Shown here: positions 25,158 through 37,493 of the stretch, one piece after another
Position numbering within the stretch: position 1 is the first letter of the stretch
Layout: the number at the start of each line of letters is the position of its first letter
Assembly: GCA_030248065.1 (NCBI GenBank)
Contig: JASAMV010007129.1
Location: forward strand, 1-64,000
From: Rhynchonema sp. JSB1_4
Lineage: Eukaryota > Nematoda > Chromadorea > Monhysterida > Xyalidae
Length of the DNA: 64,000 nt
Direction: 5' to 3'
The notes under the pieces: generated by a model
What the model was told of the DNA's origin: nothing
Seen by the model: the letters and a program-made list of their open reading frames with translations, nothing else
Database searches by the model: none
Position numbers and translations under genes: made by a program

Positions 25158-27153
25158 CTATAGCTCAGAGGTCATCCTGTTTGTTTGATGTCCCGGCATG
25201 GTGTCCGGTTGGGCCAGTGGCTGAGATGCAGTTTCGTTGCGCATGTGAAACATCAGGCAGCCAGTTACAAAAATGGACGCCACAACACAGCCACATACCT
25301 TGATGTTGTCAGCTGATGTTCCACGCTAATATGATAAATAAAACAACACGGACCCCATCAGTTTCGCACAAAGACCGAATCGCGACAATGAACACAATAA
25401 AAAAGAGTGACCAGCCGGGGCTGTTGGACACGGTAATCAAAAAGTGAAAGATTAAGGCTAACGGGCTGGTTATTAGATACGCGGGATTTATGACAGCGCA
25501 AGCCGTGCAGACCGGCCCCCGACTGCAACAAAAATGAAACGCTAACTCAGGACCACTTTCTGGTGAATGATCCGTGACAAAACGTTGATGTGGACATTTT
25601 TCACAGAGTGCACAAAGATCCAGCGTGAACCTCGGGTTGCTTAACAGAAACTTCACAAAATCGCCATATCTTTAGCTTTTTTCCCCCGAAATCATATGGA
25701 ATCAACGCAACAATACAGCACACAACCTATTAGGAATTGAGTGCGGTAAAAAAGAGAGAGGAAGAGAAAGGGATTCGGACAGTGCGGCTGAGTCCGTCCA
25801 CTGCACCATTCTCACATCTCTGTGTATTATACAGTCGCATAACGGTTTATTTTAGATGGGAACATACTAATGACTGATATTGAATCTATCCAAAATGGTA
25901 CCATTGGTTTTCCATGTGAAGTACAAGTTCTTTGAACGTATCAGCTGTTCACCAGGCCGTCGTCCGTGAGAAGTCAAAAATAGCGGCTGGGTTTGGTAAC
26001 ATCCGTAAATGTCCAATTTCCATCGATCTGCCATTAGCAGTGTTCCCTTTGCCAACGCAACACATGATGCTGACCTCTTGACCCTATGCGTGTACAGCTG
26101 CGGTCAGCAGGGGTGAGTGAGTGTGTGGGGGACTGGGGGTATAAAAAATGCAATGCAACAGGTCGGTCGGGGGCATAACCCATTTGGATTACGGTATTTA
26201 TGGGTACTGTACTTATAATGTGGTTAATTGTTCACATTTAGCGTACGTGACCCGACTTGACCCCTGATCGGCACCCTAGAACCATGAAGGGTCACTCTTA
26301 TCGCAATGTGCCTGAACGACCATCACAGCGTTCGATGGATATGCGAAACGAATCTGGGACAGAACGTACTCTTTTGTGCCAAGTTTTCTTATTGTATGTC
26401 ACGACGAGTAACCCGCACTGTGCTGTTGAAATCTGCAGCCCAGTTTCCGTCCCAGGCACCTCAAAACTTGCAACCCTACAGTCACAAATTACCCGCAAAC
26501 CGCAATCTGCTACCCGGCATTACAGCTTCATCTTTCTGTATGCAAATGCAACATGTGTGTGTATATGTGTTGTATTGTGCATATTCCGTTTTTTATGCAA
26601 ATGTGTTCCCAGCGAAACCCCTTGTTGTGTCTATCATCCCAACTGTTTTATGGGCGTTGATTTTTGCTGCGGGTCGGACCAGAGACACAGAGTGCGGCCA
26701 ACGTTATATCGTTTTTTGTTGGGCTTGTCGTTGCTTATCACATTCCCTCAAATAATGGGCAAGTTTTGTGCCTGTTGAAGCACATCGGGATGAAATGATC
26801 GTGAAAGCAAAATACTTTGATTGACACAGACGTGATAGTGTTTCATCTTATGATTGCGGATAACGACTGAAACGTCAAAAGAGCACGTGAAGACGGAGCA
26901 TCTGATGTTGGGGTCCACCACACAGTGGGGGCTAATTGTGTATGATCGTCATCGTCAACTTGAAATCGTCAATGGTGGACGCAACCCATTCCAGGAGGCA
27001 TGTGCTGTCCGCCATGAAATGCACATGACCATGCATTTCATCTATGCCGATGATCGACGCTGTCACACAGGTGGTTAGGGCGACGATCGAAGTTGACGAC
27101 ATTACAGTCCGGTCTGAGTTGACCACATGAAAAATGCCCGGCCGGAAGGGCAT
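25158..27153 (-). CDS. tentative four-pass membrane protein, 4 exons, about 175 aa
   Basis: Minus-strand exons 27030-27153, 25953-26046, 25354-25522 and 25158-25298 have mutually compatible phases (528 nt). The translation has a hydrophobic segment near residue 20-38 (STSIVALTTCVTASIIGI). Three more follow in the last two exons: AYLITSPLALIFHFLITV, WSLFFIVFIVAIRSLC and VCGCVVASIFVTGCLMFHM. A polar C-terminal tail ends MTSEL. The arrangement recalls small tetraspan proteins but I find no family motif. The last exon is the best supported (strong acceptor, TM then tail then stop). Exons 1 and 2 are guesses made from phase. Confidence 0.4.
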
Positions 27154-28347
27154 GGCGACTGAGCCCTATTCCACAAAACGTGTGATACAGTAATGCAACG
27201 CGTGTCCCTCGCTCACAATCCCACGGTGGGCGGGAATATTGTAATAAAACATTGTCGTGCCTCGTGCCCCAACAAAAGCGCGCGCACTTTGACCCCAGTC
27301 GAACCGTTAAGCCACAGTGACGCACGTGAGTACATTTCATAGTTTTTTTATCACTCGGTGAGATTATGTAAACAACATATCTTTATGCATTTATGGTTTG
27401 GTGCCCCATTCTCTTATCACGGCGACTGAAGAAGGATTAAAAGTCCAGAGAAATGAGGTTCCCAGGCTCCACAGCGTGTCCAAGAAACGTGTTAATTTTA
27501 GACCGCACTGTTTCAATAAGTTCAAGCAAAGTGCAACCTTGATATTTGGTGCTTGGCGTTTCGTAAGCATATTGCACAATTTTGTGATGTGTTTATATCA
27601 CGTTGTTGCCCAAATGTGTTTCGTGACTCCGAATCAGGAGACATGTATTTCGAAAAGTTAAGAAATGTTTCTCAGTCTACGCAGTTAAACTTGATATTTT
27701 CAAGCATTAGAGCTACAGAACTTGGCGTTGCTTTTTGTATTTTTGGTAATTTTTATAGGTTTGCATTAGAATTTTCCTTATACGCTTTTATAAATATCCA
27801 GCGATATTGTTTGCGGTGGGTGTCAAGGTATTTTCTGACGTCACCAATGTAATCCAAACCTAAAAAATGGTTTCTAGCTGCCGCTCTTAAAATCCGTCTC
27901 AACTCAAGCATTGTTGTAGGCGTAGATGTCGTCCCGTTTGTTTGGCTAAAGGGCGGTCCAGCGTTTGCTGTCAGACAGGTTATGTGCGGAATGCGGTAGT
28001 GCGCTGTCATTATCAGTTATTCTACTTTTGAGCGCACATCACACTTGATGTATGATTGTTGGTTTTTTTCAAATAAGGCACCAACACCCCTCCTAGTAGA
28101 TAGCCAGCTGAGGTTTCATCTAGTTCGAACGTGCAGTTGTCGAATGGTCGCAATCATCCGTTTTGTTCCATTATTCTTTAAAATCACCAAAGTCCTTGTG
28201 TGAAGTCCTGGTTCACCCAAAATGTTATCGACGAACGGCTACAAAATGCGAAAAATTTGAGCGTGAATGCCAGCGTAAAACAAGATCACAAAGCTCATAT
28301 CAAATTCGTCACATTTCAGTTCCATCACAACTGCCATCTCAATAACG
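27154..28347. other. intergenic, no gene seen
   Basis: No frame here has supporting context. The final part (to 28347) should hold the promoter and 5' UTR of the peptide gene. A possible acceptor, cacatttcag near 28310-28320, suggests a 5' UTR intron. Confidence 0.35.
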
Positions 28348-28788
28348 ATGCTTCTAATGCCCGGTTACCAACACGTGCGTGCTGCAGCCGTCTGTGCCCT
28401 GCTACTCATCAAATCGTTAACCGAGGCGCGGTCAATCAATAATCACCGATCGACATCAACGTCTGCCATAATCGATTCGATACTCAACAGTGATCAGCAC
28501 AAATCAATAACAACAACCCAAATCGATCAATCAATGAATGGCCTGATGCAGCCCGGCGCACCACTGGCCACGGAGCAACGGAGGAGCAAGCGAAGCGTTC
28601 AGGAACCCCTGGACAGCGAGATTCAGTATTTGAACGACATCCTAGATCAACGGGATCGGGTCACATCAAGATTGGACGACCTCTATGCCAAAGTGAAGCA
28701 CATGTACAGCAGACTGTCGGCGCGTTACAGGCCACCTCAACGGCCATTCGCTTCCATCGAAGATAGCTCTTTGGTGATTTTTAGCTGA
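28348..28788 (+). CDS. secreted peptide or prohormone-like precursor, 146 aa
   Basis: A single open exon. The N-terminus is a plausible signal peptide (hydrophobic AAAVCALLLIK, cleavage near SLTEA). A Ser/Thr/Asn/Gln-rich spacer follows up to about residue 75. RRSKR at about 78-82 is a furin/PC-type dibasic site. The remaining 64 residues are charged and helix-forming (LNDILDQRDRVTSRLDDLYA), then a proline-rich end RYRPPQRPF. Polyadenylation signal AATAAA lies at 28993-28998. No amidation Gly-Lys/Arg is seen. The organisation is that of a small hormone or growth-factor precursor, but I cannot assign it to a known neuropeptide family. It could be translated from an upstream 5' UTR exon. Confidence 0.6.
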   Translation: MLLMPGYQHVRAAAVCALLLIKSLTEARSINNHRSTSTSAIIDSILNSDQHKSITTTQIDQSMNGLMQPGAPLATEQRRSKRSVQEPLDSEIQYLNDILDQRDRVTSRLDDLYAKVKHMYSRLSARYRPPQRPFASIEDSSLVIFS

Positions 28789-29918
28789 TTACGATGTTGT
28801 TACTCTACCTTTAATGTGTAAATCACCACTGTAGGTACATGTGTACCACATAATTTCTGTGTACAGTTTGCTGAACCCCGAAATAGTGCACTGTATCTCA
28901 AATTCGTGAAAACCCATGAATTACATGCATAATGTATCAAAATGCTGTGTTATTTGTGATAATTGGACATGAACTACCGGAGTAAGTAAAGAAATAAACG
29001 AATTTCGATTTTTTAATCAATTCCCCATGTCATAGCACTGGTTGAGTCGCAACATTGAAAGAAAAATACAACATTCATTATTTTCAGAGGTAAAGAAAGA
29101 AACGTACCCTAGAATAAACATAAAAAACCGAGACAGAAAGCCTAATACACAACGAAAAATTAGGAGGAGAACAAAAAACCTCGGCAACACAGCAGTTGCA
29201 GGAAAGGGATTGAGCCGCTGAGGGCAGTTTACCATTTTGAAGGCCGTAAAATTACCGGTCATCATTGAAATTAAAAATGTTTGCGAACCATACAGCATAT
29301 GAATTATTATACTACTATTATCCTATCTAAAAACTGAACAGGACAGTAAAAGCAAAGCATATTCACACCGGAGCATTACATTATTTCTGGGACAAATACT
29401 GGTGTTTACCCGAAAAAAACCTTGATTTTAGTGACTCGATGCACAAACCGCACGAACAAAGGTAGATAAAAATATGATTAGATCGGGAACAGAGATTAAA
29501 ATGCAAGATGTCAGATGAAGAAGAAACAACAAGATAAAACCTAACGTAAAATGTAAAATTATACGTAGCTGCAAGCGCGAAAGCTTAGGATAACAAAACA
29601 AATGACGCCTAACCACAAATTCACAAATTGGTCAATAATTGTACACTTACTGATACGGTGAACAAAACAACCAGGACAGACTGCTTTGCTTATGGTGATC
29701 CAATACAAACGCGATTTTCACCAAAATTATGCAAATTCTGAGCTTCTGCAGTTGGTTTGAGTCACCATAAATGCGTTATACATCAAGCAGGAAACAAATT
29801 TGTTCCGAGAACATACTACATAGAGAGAAGACAAGACACTTTTGCGTGCAAAAGGTACCATTCACACACAAAGGGAAGTCAGCCAATCAATGGTAACAAT
29901 GAGCATTAATCGATAATC
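28789..29918. other. convergent 3' ends, no further gene
   Basis: Lies between the plus-strand peptide gene and the minus-strand ADSS gene. It should contain both 3' UTRs. AATAAA for the peptide gene is at 28993-28998. Frames at 29017-29298 and 29428-29616 are AT-rich and lack support. Confidence 0.45.
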
Positions 29919-32900
29919 CTATGATCGGTCAATCAACGCGTCGCGGTCCTGGCCCACACCGATCCAACGAACTGGAAATATTTTCAAAATTACATATATT
30001 TTTTATTCCGCATGTCGCTTTTGCGAAATTTTCATGTTTCCGTACGCGTATTAGATACAGTAGGTCTCTTTTGTCCGTCCGCGTGAAACATCAGCATCTC
30101 GCCCCACAGGCACAGACACCAAGTACAGTGCACTCGTTTCGAAAACGAGACAGACTAAAGTTGGGAAGGTATGCATGGGCAATAAGTCGTGGAAGTAGTT
30201 TCACGAACAGCAAAAACATAATTAATGATTAACCAACCTCTCACACCCGTCTCCTTCTCAATCAATCGCACAAAGTTCTGTGCCTGCGGTGGCAACTTGT
30301 CGAATTGTCGGGTGTTGGCCGTTTTGCACTCCCAGCCAGGCAGGATGTGGTAGTCCACCTCGACACGACTGTATTCCGATACACACGCTGCAAGTTATGA
30401 ATACAACTACCAATGACAATAAAAATTTGCTTTGACATTTTGCAACGGAGATTTAAGTTTGTGTGCCGCTCTCAAAATTAACGTTCTTATGGGATGTGAC
30501 AAATTGATTTTCCGTGCGAACAGTGATTCAGTGGCATTAATCGAAGGTCTAGAGTTCAGGACATTACACCACCCGCAGTTCTGGTGGGTGAAACATCAAC
30601 GGCAGCTCAAAGAATCCGAATCCATGTGTTTCACCGCACAACTAAGCACTACATTTTTGATATTTTAGACAAACACAAGTCAAACAGCAGTTCTACACAT
30701 GCAGGGAAACATCAGCCAACCTGGCGGCGTTTCAATAGGCCGACCATCGAGCTTGTATTTAACGGCCACTTTGATTTCGTCGAATCCATCCAGCACGTCC
30801 AGTTTCGTCAGAGCAAAACTGCAAATAATAATTACATAGATTTTACGAATTGGAGCGATCTTGTGGAATCACATTATGGCGTAATATTATAAAAATAGAG
30901 CAACTGACAATAATTCGCTGCGCAAGGTTTTCGCCGATTTTTTCACGAGAGAATAACTAAAGCTAGTTAAATTCAACAAACGTTGCTGACGGGTTCGCAC
31001 TATAAGATCAGCAAGCATGAAACAGGTAAATTCACAAGGAAGGAGTTTGTTTATCCAAAACATCAGGGGCCTGCGCTTCGCATGCTAGCGCAAAAATTTC
31101 GCTCCACAGCAAAATATTCAAAATCTTGGTGTGATGCAAACTGCATCCTAAACAGGCCAACTCTCTCTCGCTCAGAATACCAACACAATCCAAAATTTTA
31201 ACAAATATATAAACAAGCAATGCGGGCAACTGACGCAGTGAATCCATTGATCAAATGCGACCGTCTCAACATGACCAAATCCAACCAGCCACAACGACGT
31301 GGTCGACCCGTGGTCACACCGAACTCACCACCGATACGACGCAGACGCTCACCGATCTCCTTCATAATTCAGGCATTTCAGAAGTATATTCTCTTTCATT
31401 TTGCTCGTTAATTGTGGTGTTTGTAGAAGCAGCAAGCGGTACTGCCTGACGTACGGTATGGGTTCGGTTTATTTACAACTTCAAGACAATTTTCAGATTT
31501 TAGACTCGATGAGCCAGATTTATTCGAAAACCGTGCTGAAATACAAAATGGAGCATGAGGATTTTCTCTTTCTTCGTTTTGAACACACACCACCTTCGAA
31601 ATCGGGCTCGTGTTGTTGTAGTTTACCTCTACGGTATAACAGTCGAAATTAGCGCTTTCAGTGAATATCGAAACATTTCTAAGGACAAAACCTGCGTCTC
31701 CAATGCCGCACTAAGGGTGGAATTTTCGAAACGGTGTAAACATCAGTTGGGTGTAAAGCTCGGTCGGCTACTCGGTGGTAAACGTGAAACATTGCCTGTT
31801 ATTAACGTGGAATGTTTCAAGTTTACACCGAGGTCTATCACACTGAGCTGTCGACCGAGCTTTCCACCGACCTTTACACCAACTGACCTTCACACCGTCT
31901 CGAAAATATCACCCTAAGACCAAGTTTTTGTCCACTCCAGCCCAACTCACATTGTTCTGTTCAGTGGGGAAGGGTCCAGCGCCGACCCTTGTCTGATAGG
32001 CCTTGACCACACCGATGATTTGTCCGATTCGATGACAAGGCACACCCAGTCCGGTCACTGCACCGCCGATCGTACAATTGGATGACGTCACGAACGGGTA
32101 CGTGCCTGAACGTCAGGGTCGATTCGATTGAAAATAGAGTGAATTATTTTGCGTTGTTCATTTCTTACGTTGGTTTGAATTCCGTTTAGTTCCATTGACG
32201 TGTGGGGACACAATTTGGGTGTTTCCATCATCAGGAAAGAAAAAAAAAAAAAAAATCCAAAACAAATTATATTAATTATACATCTATACTTATTTTTTTC
32301 TTTCATTATTAATTTTTTAATTATAATCTTTAATCATTTGTCACCAATAAACAAAATCTAAAAACTGTTAAATAATGATTTAATTTAGCATCACTCCTGG
32401 GTGAAAAAATCAAGATACCGGATACTAGGGGGGTAACCCCCCTTCCCCCCCCCCCCCAACGACACCACTGGTGACTGTTGTATTTAGCAAATTATTGAAA
32501 AAATTAATTTGGAGTCCTGTCGACGCCTAGGTTTCGCGGGGTATTCGAGACCATCGGCGTGACGTTGTGCCACCCGCTCGTCAGCCGAAATCGGGCTCGT
32601 GTTGGCGTGGTTTCCCTATATCATTGCCACAAGCAATCTCAACACTAAACGACAAAACGTCAGGATCGGCACAGTGCTATTTGTTGCGGAACTCAGAAAT
32701 TATGGTTAAACTTGATTGTGCCAGTGCAAAGCAGATATCGGTCACGCCGGAAACACGGGATCGTCTCTGTTCAAGTTTGTGCCAGTGTCATTGCAGCCAA
32801 GCCACAATATCGCCATTAAATGTTAACCGAAAATCACACAAAATTCTGCTAATGTTTCACATGAGAACGACCTCGGCGGCAGTTCTGATACCAACGATGC

Positions 32901-35320
32901 TGACTTCCCCGCGTATCCTGACCCAAAAATCCCCAAACTCACCAAAATCAATATCGAGCAGCGCCCCGTTAGCGCCCTCAATCAGCACACGTTTGTTGTC
33001 GTTGAGCGCTTGGTGGACAAACGCTGTTGTGTCACGCACGAAACCCAACTCGCGCAGTTTGCTCGCGAATTCCTGTGCGCACATAATGCGGACTGTAATT
33101 ATTTTTCACGACCATTTATGATCAGTCCGCATTTGAACGAAACTGGCTTCATTTCACGCAAATCATTTCATTACAGCTTGATTATGTCCCACCATGATCC
33201 CACAACCATCACGGCATGCTAACAAAGCAAGGCGAACTGAATGTGGATTCTTCCTGGTGCGATCTGCGATGCGTACCAGTTTTTCAATCTTGTCCGCGTT
33301 GCTTTATTATTCGTTTTGGTAATACACTAGTAAACATATGTATAATGCCTGCTTGCTTCATATTTTGCAAGATCGACGAAACATTTTCCACTAAACCAGA
33401 AACAGAGCATGTTCCTGTTCCTGCTAAACCAACTTTGTAATCCTGCAGCTCCTTGTCACAATTCAGTTGTATTGAAGGCCACTGACGTTTGTGATAATCG
33501 ACTATGTTGTGGTATCTGGAAGTATATGTATAGTAAATTACGAGATAACAAGCATTAAAGTTAAAAGATATTGATTAATCATATTCGGCGAAATTGAAGG
33601 TGCACTGTTGAATTTAACCCTTGGTGATTCAAGCCGGCTATAAAATCTTATTGTACGAAATCATCAACAACAACTTTGTGCAACGTCGCGCAACAAAAAG
33701 TTAAGAAACATGTTTTCACAAACAAAGAAACTGAAATGTCGACGCACTTTTCCGTGAATTCGTCCCAATTGCCCAACAGATCACACAGCCTCACACCCAG
33801 CCGTCTGTATTTATCGCTGTACGCCGGGCCGATACCCTTCTTGGTGGTGCCAATTCTGGACAATGCTTTGTGATCAAAATTTGAGAGCATTCTGATCTCA
33901 AGCAAAATCGATTCAATGAAAAGTATTCAGACATAAAAACCAAAAATCTGACTTTTTTGTCGGGGCTCGTGAATCTTCTTGTAGACCATCAACCTCAGAG
34001 TGACATGAGAACACTGCAAACAGGCAGAAAATTGAACGAAAAATCAAAGCAAACAGCTATGACCAACCAAGATGAGCCAATTCAGACACGACCAAGCGTT
34101 TGTTCCAATCGGGTTTTTCATCGATTTTGTTCTTTGCGATTTCCTCGAAAAATGCCGGCACGTTCAAGACAACGCCGTTGCCTGGAGAAGCACAGCCATT
34201 TTTATCACTGAGTTTTAAACGTTGCTTTGTTCTTTTGATGCAGATTGGGAAATTGTGATTTGTGAACATAGCAGTGTATAGTGCCAAACCCGTGCCAACG
34301 AAGGTCATTGTTCAGTGAAGCATCAGATCGAGTTTTTCCGTTCACTTCAACGTTCATGGGCGTGACGAATGTTTAGGATGTTCTCTTTTTGCAGTTTACG
34401 CTTGGTTGTTTTTGGTATAAACTTTGTGTCCTGTTTTACACAGAAACCTCACAAGTGGGACATCTTCAGCTCATGATCAACCACGGCATCCGCTCACTTG
34501 ACAAACAAACAAACAAGGAGAACATGAAGAGTCAGGTCATTGACATTCCGGAAGATAAAAAAAAACGAGAACTGCAACGACCACCGGATAACAACGGCCG
34601 AGATCATTCGTCTTGAAACATCAGCAGACATACAGACACAAAACCTTCACCCCATCAGCGACTTTACAAGTATCCTGTTTTTGGCAAATCTTCCACTTTC
34701 ACAACTATTGACCCACAAAAACTGAATAAAGACATCAGCCAAACGAACGCACCAATCACAGCCGTGCATTTGTCATGTATGACACCTGAAGGCAGCATGT
34801 GGAAGTCATACGTCACTCCTTTGGCCACCACCGTGTGACCGGCGTTATTCCCACCTAAATGTGAACAATTTTGCGTTAGTTTCGTATAAAAAATGAGCAA
34901 TAAATTAGTAAAAAACGCGAAAAATTTTGTGAATGACCTGCACATCGAGCGACCACGTCAGCATCTGCAAAGATCAGAAGTACTTAGCTGTCTTTTGTTC
35001 ATACTGGTCTTGGTAGATCACTTGGAGCTGAGCCAGAACAGAAAACTACGAACGAAAACATGCATAAAAACCAATATCTTCATTCTGCTCACCGAGTGCC
35101 AATAGATCGACGATCTTACCCTTGCCTTCATCGCCCCACTGAGCACCAATGATAACTGTGGCCTGGAAATGAGATTCTTCTTGGTGTTTTCAATCGAAGC
35201 ACAACCTGAGAAATTACAATTACAGTTGACTATCTGGGCAAAATGCTCGACCAAAACGAAGAAACATGCCATAACCTTATTCTCATCAGGTCTCGGACTC
35301 GTCGTCCCGTTCGTTGTCAT
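29919..35320 (-). CDS. ADSS: adenylosuccinate synthetase, 14 exons, 433 aa
   Basis: Catalyses IMP + Asp + GTP to adenylosuccinate, first committed step of AMP synthesis, cytosolic. Minus-strand exons: 35276-35320, 35093-35162, 34938-34964, 34753-34854, 34068-34181, 33953-34013, 33748-33855, 33238-33301, 32943-33072, 31951-32105, 31235-31359, 30721-30818, 30238-30387, 29919-29971; all phases agree (1302 nt). Hallmarks in order: the P-loop-like [20 protein letters not shown], which carries the catalytic Asp; [10 protein letters not shown] with the catalytic His; [104 protein letters not shown]; and the C-terminal [14 protein letters not shown]. Length is normal for a eukaryotic ADSS (about 430-456). 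Exon 3 is a 27-nt microexon coding DADVVARC. The acceptor of 33238-33301 was chosen by phase. Confidence 0.96.
32395..32470. mobile_element. 5'-truncated hAT-like MITE (CAGTGGTGTCGTTG family)
   Basis: Ends CAACGACACCACTG at 32470, preceded by a C-run, and matches the right part of 47823-48233 (gggtgaaaaaatcaaga, accggatac). The left half is missing. It lies in an ADSS intron and abuts the duplicated segment at 32471. Confidence 0.75.
32471..32589 (+). repeat. dispersed duplicate A of a 117-119-bp segment
   Basis: Aligns with 50785-50901 in the same orientation with a handful of differences (gtgactgttgtatttagcaa ... cgctcgtcagccg). Both copies lie in introns of minus-strand genes. It could be a fragment of an unrecognised repeat family. 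Confidence 0.9.
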
Positions 35321-37493
35321 TGTTGCGTCCCGAAACTGTGGTCATGAAAAAATAAGGAGTAAATGAGTGAAAAAAACCGATAATACTCGGACCAGAAATT
35401 CCCTGATTGCAAGAAAATCGTCGTCAGTAAATGAAATTACTCAGTTTTGCACTTCTCAGAAATATTTGCATTACTACACATATAGTAATCAGCAAACTGT
35501 ACTTGCTGAGTGACTTCAAACGTTTGTCAAACATAAATTAACTTCAATCAGAACGCAAAATAAAACCATTTTATTCTTGCAAATTTATGTTTCATACACC
35601 CAAAATCATACAAAGTCTTGATCAAAAGAATGAAACATACATTAATACGGACCAAGGAAACTTCACGACGAAAATAATTACACACTCGGACAAAACACGC
35701 ACAAAACTTGCACTTCATTCATAAAATAGCACAAACAGCACGCATACGTAGCAACAGATCCAAAGCGTTTTCAAGCGGGCTTTATTTAGAAAATTAAGAT
35801 TTGAAACGTAAAAGTAACAGCTAGAAATCTACAAATAACAGTAGAAATTTGAACTAAGTAGCAATTAAGCCACAGATATAGTCTACGTACTGGCACAAAG
35901 CAAGTTACATAATCACTTCATTTTTTGCAAAAATCTTCACGAAAAGCAAATTTCCTCCAAAAACTTAGAAGGTAGGTGGTTTCCCAAAACGTAAAGGCCA
36001 ACTATCCCACCACTATGTATACCGAAATTACTATATTTTTTCTCCAATGATACACACAACTGATGCGGTAAAAATTAATCCGATAAAGAACTAGTCACGT
36101 ATATAAGGGTGTCTTGGGCCGTTTGAAACGGTGGTAAAAGGTAATAACACATTGCGAAAAGTGAACTACAACTAAAACCCACACTAAAGGTCAAACATCC
36201 AAACATACAAGCAAACAAAACACCGGGTTTCAATTGGATGCACTGCACAAATAGAATTTTAAACATCAAAATTAGCGGGTTTTATCTAATATCGGGCTAT
36301 AATACAACAAATTCACATGAAAAAACATCGGAACTTGCACAAATTAAAAATGTGGCAAAAATAAAAAGAATTTCTCAATAAATTTGTATACAGATGGCAC
36401 CTGACCAGCGATGGACCACAATTTCACTTTATACTGTACAAAATTTGGATTTTGATAAATGAAACAGAAGATGGGACTCAGCTTAGCAGAGGACAAGTAA
36501 AACATGAGTAGCTGGTGGGGCATAGTTTGTTTCAATTGTGCCACATATTTTTTGATAATTTTGGGCCGTCTCACTTGGTGATTGATATTGATATCGGCAA
36601 GATCTATCTCACGTGAAATATCAACAACCAGCAGAACAGAACTGAATTCACACTTCACAGATAATTTTCGAAACCACAAACTACACCCCACGGCTAGCAA
36701 AACCTAGAAACGAAGTATTTAAACAAAATCCACTAATAATTCGAATAAGCGATAATAAGAGTGGGGTTTAAACCAGGATTAGCGTACAACATTTGATGAA
36801 TGAAAGTAAGCTACACCGGGCTCGGAGGTTCACGATAGGCAACAATAGATGAAACATTATGTGCACATGATATACTAGGGGTAAGGGCAGCTGACAAAAT
36901 CGGTGACGTCTATTTTAATAAAGGAAATATGACACCAACACAAGAAGGCACGATAGTGCAGAAAAACGGTGGAAACTCAATATTTTTTGACAGAGATAGC
37001 TTCACGTTTGGAAACGAAATTATGTGTTACATTCTAAACGTTCTACGATTACAGTAATTTTACAGTCAAACCTCTTGCAAAATCAAGTGGTGGTTCTAAA
37101 TCTAAACGTGGTGGTTATAAAGAGGGTTGACTGTAGAATACACCAAAGCACAGCACCCGTATCGTTAAGAATCATGTCAGACAAACACAAAATATAAAAA
37201 ATTACTACAAAAATTAAACAAACTTGAAAAAAGTTAATGACTCAATCAGAAAAAAATTACAGCACAAGTAGCAAACAGTGAGGTTGGACGTTTTTTGTTT
37301 GTGGGTGAACAAAATCGACTTATAGAAGAAATTTATCCATCAAGAAAAAAATCAGCAACACCGCACTATAACGGCTAGATAAAGTTCCAGATGAATTACA
37401 TAGCGACAATAAAATATGTACAAAATACGAATAGTTGACCCTGATTCAGGGAAATCCGGCGATCAAACGTAACCAGACAACGTGAAACATCAA
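35321..37493. other. intergenic between ADSS promoter and ELM2-SANT 3' end
   Basis: AT-rich 2.2 kb with no credible exon. It should contain the ADSS promoter (near 35320-35500) and the 3' UTR of the zinc-finger gene (below 37494). A 10-mer TGAAACATCA copy lies at 37483-37492, only a base or two past that gene's stop codon. Confidence 0.5.

Noticed and set aside
25141..25180. tRNA-like phrase (gccactatagctcagagg)
   Set aside because: No cloverleaf or T-loop could be completed, and the bases are explained by the end of a coding exon.
26257..26778. Overlapping plus-strand frames of 149-173 codons with hydrophobic stretches
   Set aside because: Two frames overlap in different phases, neither has family similarity, and the minus strand offers a more coherent exon chain around them.
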